The position numbers were made by a program, and so were the translations under genes. A stretch of 9,995 nt of DNA from Treponema sp. (GTDB taxonomy: Bacteria; Spirochaetota; Spirochaetia; Treponematales; Breznakiellaceae), in the NCBI GenBank assembly GCA_031283505.1, contig JAITBO010000280.1, forward strand, positions 1 to 9,995. Reading direction: 5' to 3'. Every line of letters begins with the position of its first letter. Within the stretch, counting starts at the first letter, position 1. The notes below the pieces were generated by a model. It was not told the DNA's origin, made no database searches, and saw only the letters and a program-made list of their open reading frames with translations. Positions 5,589 to 9,995 of this stretch are shown here, piece by piece.

Positions 5589-8500
5589 ATGATGAAATTT
5601 AACCGCCTGTTTACCGATCCCAAACACGGCCCGTATCATTCCATCATTTTTGAGAAGCGGCGGAGCGAAATCCGTAATCCCGACGGAAAGGCGATCTTTG
5701 AGGAAGATACGGTGATCGTACCGGCTTTCTGGAGCCAGATTGCCACGGATATTATCGCCCAAAAGTATTTCCGCAAGATGGGAGTGCCGGCGGACAAGAT
5801 CTACGCCTGGAAAGAATGGGCGGCTCGGAAGGGAACGCCCGGCGGAGGGGAAATGGCGGATGAAAAGCTTCCTGAAGACGGGGCGGAACACGACGCCCGG
5901 CAGGTCTTCCACCGGCTGGCCTATACATGGATGGACTGGGGCCGTAAAAACGGGTATTTCGATACCGAAGAGGACGCCTATGCGTTCTATGACGAAACCT
6001 GCTATATGCTGGCCTTCCGTATGGCGGCCCCCAACAGTCCCCAGTGGTTCAATACGGGGCTCTACGCAGTTTATGGTATAGACGGGCCGGCCCAGGGGCA
6101 TTATTACTTTGATACTGCCGACGGACAGCTTAAAAAGTCGGATAGCGCCTATAAGCGACCCCAACCTCATGCGTGCCTTCCCGGTCATGTTCTGATTAGC
6201 ACCCCCCAGGGGCCGGTTTCTATGGCCAGCCTGGTGGAGGGGGATGCCTTGGGGACGCGAATATACGACAAGGACGGAACTACCATGATTGTGGCGGTTC
6301 GGGAAAACGGGATTAAGCCGGTACTTCGGGTGACGCTTAAAAACGGCGGCATCCTGGAAGCGACGGCGGATCATCTGGTGTTGGCCCGCACCACCGGGGT
6401 GGAAGGCGAACCCCAATGGGTGGAGATAGGAAATCTGCGGGAGGGCATGAGCCTGGTCCGGATTGCTTCCAAGGAATTTTCCCAGGGGTTCGGAGAGCCG
6501 GAGAAAACGGAAGGTCCCGTCCGCCGGTATGAACCCATTGTTGGGATAGAACCCGCAGGCGAAATGCCGGTGTACGATATTCAGACCGAAAGCGGCAACT
6601 TCCTTGCCGGAGGCGTCGTCGTCCACAACTGCTTCATCCTTTCTATCGAGGATGACCTTGTGAATGAGGGGGGCATCATGGACCTGGTAACCAGGGAGGC
6701 GCGGCTTTTCAAGTACGGGTCCGGTACGGGGTCCAACTTTTCCAGAATCAGGGCGCTGAACGAAAAGCTGTCCGGGGGCGGCGTGTCTTCCGGGCTGCTT
6801 TCTTTCCTAAAGATAGGAGACCGGTCCGCTTCGGCGATTAAATCAGGGGGGACAACCCGGCGGGCGGCCAAGATGGTGACTCTGGATGCGGATCACCCGG
6901 ATGTGGAGAAGTATATCAACTGGAAAGCCGAGGAGGAACACAAGGTCGCCTCCATGGTCACCGGATCCGCTGTTGTAAAAAAGCGTCTTGAGGCAATCAA
7001 AAAGGCCCTGACAGCTTTCCGGGGGCCCGATACGGACAGGTTCAACGCCGAAAAAAATCATGACCTGGCGGAAGCCCTGAAAAACGCCCTGGAGGACAGG
7101 ATTCCCCCGGCCTATATCTACCAGATGCTCAGGCGGCTGGAGCAGGGAGATACGGAAGTCAACCCCGCCGTGTTTACTGCCGCCTGGGATGACGAGGCGT
7201 ATAACACGGTTTCGGGGCAATCCTCCAACAACAGCCTCCGGGTGACCGACGATTTTATGCGGGCGGTCCTGGATGACGCGGACTGGAACCTTACGGGCAG
7301 GATTACGGGCAAGGCCGAAAAAACCGTCAAGGCCCGCAGGATTTGGGATATGGCTGCCCGGAGCGCCTGGCAGTGTGCGGATCCCGGACTCCAGTACCAC
7401 ACCACCATCAACGACTGGCATACCTGCCCGGCGGGGGGCGAAATTCGAGCATCCAATCCCTGTTCCGAATATATGTTCCTGGACGACACGGCCTGCAACC
7501 TGGCTTCCATCAATCTTGCGGCCTTCTACGACCAAAAGAGCAAAACCTTCAACCTTGAAGCCTACCTCCATGCCATCAGGATATGGACCACTATCCTTGA
7601 AATTTCTGTGGTGATGGCCCAGTTTCCCGCGCCCCGGATTGCCCGGCTTTCCTACGAATACCGGACATTGGGGCTGGGCTACGCAAATCTGGGAAGCCTC
7701 CTTATGGTGATGGGGCTGGCCTATGATTCCGAGGAGGGCCGGGCTGTCGCCGGCGCATTGTCGGCTATCCTTTCCGGGGAGGCCTACGCCCAATCCGCCC
7801 GTATGGCTGCGGGCCTCGGTCCCTTCCTCCGGTATGCCGACAACCGGGACAGTATGCTCCGGGTGATACGCAACCACCGCCGGGCGGCCTACAATGCTCC
7901 TGCCGGAGAATACGAGGGGATTCATATCCCGCCCAAGGGGATAGACGCTGCCTGCTGTCCGGCCTGTCTTCTGGAAGCTGCCCGTTCTGCCTGGGACCGG
8001 GCACTGGAACTGGGGGAGGCTCACGGGTACCGGAACGCCCAGATCAGCGCCATTGCCCCCACGGGGACCATAGGCCTCCTCATGGACTGCGATACTACCG
8101 GTGTGGAGCCCGATTTCGCCCTGGTTAAATTCAAAAAGCTGGCCGGCGGCGGCTACTTCAAGATCATCAACCAGTCCGTCCCGCCGGCTTTGGAAAACCT
8201 TGGGTACAGACCGGAGGCTATAGAGAACATCACCGCCTACGCCACGGGCCGGAAGACCCTGGCCGGAGCGCCGAAAATCAACCACGAAACCCTGAAGGAT
8301 CTGGGCTTTACCCCCGCCGCCATTGCCGTAATTGAGGATGCGGTTGGGAACAGCCTCAACCTGGAAGGGGTGTTCAACCCCTGGATTCTGGGGCGGGACT
8401 TTGTGGAAAAGACCCTCAATGTGCCGGAAGCCACCTGGTCCCTGCCGGGATTCAGCCTTCTCAAACACCTGGGTTTTACCGGCGAGGACATCCAGGCGGC

Positions 8501-9602
8501 GAAACTCTACGCCTGCGGGACCATGGGCCTTGAGGGAGCGCCGGGGCTCAAGCCGGAACACTACAGCGTGTTTGATACCGCTACGCCTTCGGGCAAAAAC
8601 GGCAAGAGGTCTATCCCCTGGAAAGCCCATATAGGCATGATGGCTGCGGTACAGCCCTTTATTTCCGGGGCCATTTCCAAGACTATCAATATGCCCAACA
8701 GCGCCGATTATGAGGACGTGAAGGGAGCGTATATGCTGGCCTGGAAAAGCGCCCTCAAGGCGGTTGCCCTGTACCGCGACGGGTCCAAGCTCTCTCAGCC
8801 CCTGTCCTCCTTTGCGCCGGGCACGGACCCTCTGGCGGACGCCATTTTGACGGTGGAACGGAATCTGAGCGCCGCCGGGCTTTCCGGTTCAAGTCCTGTC
8901 CCGGAGGATCGGGCGGCTATGAAACATACACCGGACGGTCCACTCCAGACGAAAGTCAGGCGGCCCCTCCCCCACCGGCGGAACGGCTATACCCAGAAGG
9001 CCAAGATAGGAGGTCACTCCATCTTTATCCGCACCGGCGAATACGTTGACGGCTCTTTGGGAGAAATCTTTCTGGATATGCACAAGGAAGGCGCCGCGTT
9101 CCGGAGCCTCCTCAACAGTTTCGCTATTGCCGTTTCCCTGGGCCTCCAATACGGGGTTCCTCTGGAAGAATACGTGGATGCCTTTACCTTCTCCAAATTT
9201 GAACCCAACGGTATGGTCCAGAATCACGATTACGTGAAAATGGCTACCAGTGTCATTGACTACATCTTCCGGGACCTGGCTATCAGCTACCTCAAGCGGA
9301 CGGACCTGGGCCAGGTCAAGCCCGAAGACCTCAACACCACCGGCACGAAGGATGAACTAGGGACCGAACTCTCCGGGATGGGCCATCCCCGCGTCCACGC
9401 CAAAACCGGGCGCAAACCAAATGCAACGGGGGATGGGACGGCTGTGGGCATCCCGTCTCTCACCGACGCGGACCGTATCGTCCAGGCGCGGATCAAAGGC
9501 TACGAAGGGGACCCCTGCCCCGCCTGCGGTTCCTTCACCCTGGTACGAAACGGTACGTGTATGAAATGCGACACCTGCGGCGGAACAACCGGGTGTAGCT
9601 AA
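5589..9602 (+). CDS. nrdJ: Adenosylcobalamin-dependent (class II) ribonucleotide reductase, intein-containing precursor
   Basis: NrdJ reduces ribonucleotides to deoxyribonucleotides for DNA synthesis using a B12-generated thiyl radical, with or without oxygen. The 1337-residue precursor is 1185 residues without its intein (196-347), normal for long NrdJ. Active-site elements are all present. The first redox Cys is Cys348 in CFILSIEDDLVNEGG; the substrate/radical triad is Asn623, Cys625 and Glu627 in NPCSE; the second redox Cys is Cys636 in ACNLASINL. The phosphate loop APTGTIG is at 823-829. A TSCPD-type domain follows (about 1125-1245). The C-terminus is a Cys-rich tail: CPAC (1310-1313), CMKC (1324-1327), Cys1330 and Cys1336, a likely zinc ribbon plus the cysteines that re-reduce the active site. 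AAGGAA lies just before ATG ATG; the second ATG (5592) has better spacing, and residue numbers here count from 5589. It is a single gene with its own promoter. Confidence 0.96.
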   Translation: MMKFNRLFTDPKHGPYHSIIFEKRRSEIRNPDGKAIFEEDTVIVPAFWSQIATDIIAQKYFRKMGVPADKIYAWKEWAARKGTPGGGEMADEKLPEDGAEHDARQVFHRLAYTWMDWGRKNGYFDTEEDAYAFYDETCYMLAFRMAAPNSPQWFNTGLYAVYGIDGPAQGHYYFDTADGQLKKSDSAYKRPQPHACLPGHVLISTPQGPVSMASLVEGDALGTRIYDKDGTTMIVAVRENGIKPVLRVTLKNGGILEATADHLVLARTTGVEGEPQWVEIGNLREGMSLVRIASKEFSQGFGEPEKTEGPVRRYEPIVGIEPAGEMPVYDIQTESGNFLAGGVVVHNCFILSIEDDLVNEGGIMDLVTREARLFKYGSGTGSNFSRIRALNEKLSGGGVSSGLLSFLKIGDRSASAIKSGGTTRRAAKMVTLDADHPDVEKYINWKAEEEHKVASMVTGSAVVKKRLEAIKKALTAFRGPDTDRFNAEKNHDLAEALKNALEDRIPPAYIYQMLRRLEQGDTEVNPAVFTAAWDDEAYNTVSGQSSNNSLRVTDDFMRAVLDDADWNLTGRITGKAEKTVKARRIWDMAARSAWQCADPGLQYHTTINDWHTCPAGGEIRASNPCSEYMFLDDTACNLASINLAAFYDQKSKTFNLEAYLHAIRIWTTILEISVVMAQFPAPRIARLSYEYRTLGLGYANLGSLLMVMGLAYDSEEGRAVAGALSAILSGEAYAQSARMAAGLGPFLRYADNRDSMLRVIRNHRRAAYNAPAGEYEGIHIPPKGIDAACCPACLLEAARSAWDRALELGEAHGYRNAQISAIAPTGTIGLLMDCDTTGVEPDFALVKFKKLAGGGYFKIINQSVPPALENLGYRPEAIENITAYATGRKTLAGAPKINHETLKDLGFTPAAIAVIEDAVGNSLNLEGVFNPWILGRDFVEKTLNVPEATWSLPGFSLLKHLGFTGEDIQAAKLYACGTMGLEGAPGLKPEHYSVFDTATPSGKNGKRSIPWKAHIGMMAAVQPFISGAISKTINMPNSADYEDVKGAYMLAWKSALKAVALYRDGSKLSQPLSSFAPGTDPLADAILTVERNLSAAGLSGSSPVPEDRAAMKHTPDGPLQTKVRRPLPHRRNGYTQKAKIGGHSIFIRTGEYVDGSLGEIFLDMHKEGAAFRSLLNSFAIAVSLGLQYGVPLEEYVDAFTFSKFEPNGMVQNHDYVKMATSVIDYIFRDLAISYLKRTDLGQVKPEDLNTTGTKDELGTELSGMGHPRVHAKTGRKPNATGDGTAVGIPSLTDADRIVQARIKGYEGDPCPACGSFTLVRNGTCMKCDTCGGTTGCS
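6174..6629 (+). mobile_element. Mini-intein within NrdJ (152 residues, no homing endonuclease)
   Basis: Residues 196-347 of the precursor have no counterpart in NrdJ; removing them restores the usual PQPHA-CFI join. Splicing blocks are all visible. Block A is CLPGHVLISTPQGPVSMASL with nucleophile Cys1 (precursor Cys196). Block B is GGILEATADHLVLA with the TxxH motif (Thr259, His262). Block F is VYDIQTESGNFLAGG (328-342), and block G is VVVHN followed by Cys348, giving penultimate His, terminal Asn and a Cys +1 residue. Only about 58 residues lie between blocks B and F, with no LAGLIDADG or HNH motif, so it cannot home on its own. Base and codon use match the flanking extein, suggesting long residence. 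All splicing residues look intact, so it should be active. Confidence 0.93.
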
Positions 9603-9662
9603 GATTTGTCCCAAGATAGTTTGGTAACACGGTCAGACGATTCAGCAAAAAACACATTTTTG

Positions 9663-9738
9663 ACGGGGATTGCTGGCATCCTGCCTGACGCCGGTAATTC
9701 TCGTGCCTTTATCCGTCATAAAAACGGGGAATGCTGGC
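9663..9738 (+). repeat. Pair of REP-like direct repeats
   Basis: ACGGGGATTGCTGGC (9663-9677) recurs as ACGGGGAATGCTGGC (9724-9738), 14 of 15 identical and 61 bases apart. Such GC-rich GGGGAxTGCTGGC units resemble extragenic palindromic repeat families that occur many times between genes. Whether this one is dispersed in the genome cannot be judged from one window. Confidence 0.4.
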
Positions 9739-9854
9739 GCCCCAAGTAATCGGGCCACACTTACGCCTGGGAAAAACAAGGCATAAAAAACTTCCGTCCA
9801 TCCCTCTTTTGCCATCTCTTTTAACTACGCCGCTTGCAACCCTGTAATTTCGCC

Positions 9855-9874
9855 AAAATGGTCCATTTTTTTTT
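9855..9874 (+). terminator. Possible weak terminator: AAAATG/CATTTT hairpin with T9
   Basis: AAAATGG and CCATTTT are exact inverted repeats around one T, and the T run continues to nine bases (9866-9874). The U tract is good but the stem is AT-rich and the loop only three bases, so termination would be weak. It could end nrdJ read-through about 250 bases downstream, before the insertion sequence. Confidence 0.35.
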
Positions 9875-9901
9875 GAAGTGCGAAAATAGGAGGGCATAGA
9901 A

Positions 9902-9964
9902 ACGGCATCGTAAACACGGTAGAATAAAGCTACAAACCAAACTATCGGAGGTTAACGATGCCGT
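9902..9964 (+). repeat. Inverted repeat enclosing the transposase ribosome site and start codon
   Basis: The 14 bases at 9902-9915 are the reverse complement of 9951-9964 except for one A-A mismatch. The right arm contains the end of the SD site, the ATG (9958-9960) and the second codon. The GGAG of the SD lies at the edge of the 35-base loop. In RNA made from upstream, this pairing would hide the start codon. A transcript starting inside the loop would lack the left arm; TAGAAT at 9920-9925 is a possible -10 for such a transcript. Confidence 0.6.
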
Positions 9965-9995
9965 ATACACACTATAACACGGACGAAAGAAACGC
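9958..9995 (+). CDS. Probable IS30-family transposase, N-terminal 12 residues only
   Basis: The frame opens with MPYTHYNTDERN and runs off the window. IS30-family transposases typically start this way, Met-x-Tyr-x-His/Gln-Leu-Thr-x-Glu-Glu-Arg, leading into a helix-turn-helix that binds the element's ends. An SD site, GGAGG (9947-9951), is ideally spaced before the ATG. The ~60-base leader is about the length between left end and start codon in IS30 elements. Only 12 codons are visible, so the family call rests on a short motif. Catalytic residues and completeness cannot be assessed. Confidence 0.6.
   Translation, partial: MPYTHYNTDERN

Larger units (their letters stand above)
9603..9957. 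other. Non-coding stretch between nrdJ and the transposase gene
   Basis: About 355 bases without a convincing gene and without a strong terminator directly after nrdJ. It contains a repeated 15-base motif (9663-9738), a hairpin with a T9 run (9855-9874) and the probable left part of an insertion sequence. A 62-codon frame on the minus strand (9709-9897) has no clear ribosome site or recognisable domain. The start of the insertion sequence cannot be placed because its right end is outside the window. Confidence 0.55.

Noticed and set aside
5577..6626. Minus-strand frame of 349 codons opposite the nrdJ 5' part and intein
   Set aside because: Antisense shadow of NrdJ and its intein; no domain or start signal.
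6843..8630. Minus-strand frame of 595 codons opposite nrdJ
   Set aside because: The plus-strand protein there contains the catalytic NPCSE and phosphate loop of NrdJ. The antisense product is Gly/Pro/Arg-rich without family resemblance and has no ribosome site.
9709..9897. 62-codon minus-strand frame after nrdJ
   Set aside because: No SD site or recognisable domain, and it runs through the repeat and T9 hairpin.
1..9995. CRISPR arrays, tRNA or rRNA genes
   Set aside because: No regularly spaced repeats and no cloverleaf or rRNA-like sequence seen on either strand.

Overview
The window looks like bacterial chromosome with high-GC coding sequence (rough impression 55-60% in most genes), tight same-strand gene packing and Shine-Dalgarno (SD) sites. 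Gene content (dTDP-sugar cluster, AbiEii-type toxin with its small partner, VanZ, UppP, a long B12-dependent NrdJ) is not diagnostic. The flavour of the proteins and of the intergenic repeats makes me lean towards a spirochaete such as a gut Treponema, but that is a weak inference from recollection.

Left half (1-4183, all minus strand). Read in the direction of transcription it runs: vanZ-like gene, small antitoxin-like gene, AbiEii-family nucleotidyltransferase toxin, rfbA, rfbC, rfbD, and a wreck of rfbB followed by an intrinsic terminator. RfbA makes dTDP-glucose from glucose-1-phosphate; RfbB should dehydrate it; RfbC and RfbD finish dTDP-L-rhamnose. RfbB here is only the first ~55 codons fused in frame to the last ~30, with an amber codon just after the join. 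The pathway is therefore cut at its second step unless another rfbB exists. The toxin-antitoxin pair has an AT-rich stretch and sits between envelope genes.

Middle (4184-5588). A ~420-base divergent intergenic region carries a perfect 23-base palindrome followed by T7. It separates the vanZ-like gene from uppP (undecaprenyl-diphosphate phosphatase), which runs on the plus strand. A 149-base gap with an extended -10 promoter leads to the next gene.

Right half (5589-9602). One very large plus-strand gene encodes class II (adenosylcobalamin-dependent) ribonucleotide reductase NrdJ. It is interrupted by a 152-residue mini-intein with no homing endonuclease. The intein is placed so that its +1 splicing nucleophile is also the first redox-active cysteine of the reductase. 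This is the most striking feature of the window.

Right edge (9603-9995). About 355 bases of apparently non-coding DNA hold a pair of REP-like repeats and a T9-tailed hairpin. They lead into the start of a probable IS30-family transposase gene. Its start codon lies inside a 14-base inverted repeat (13/14 paired) that would fold away the translation start in read-through transcripts.
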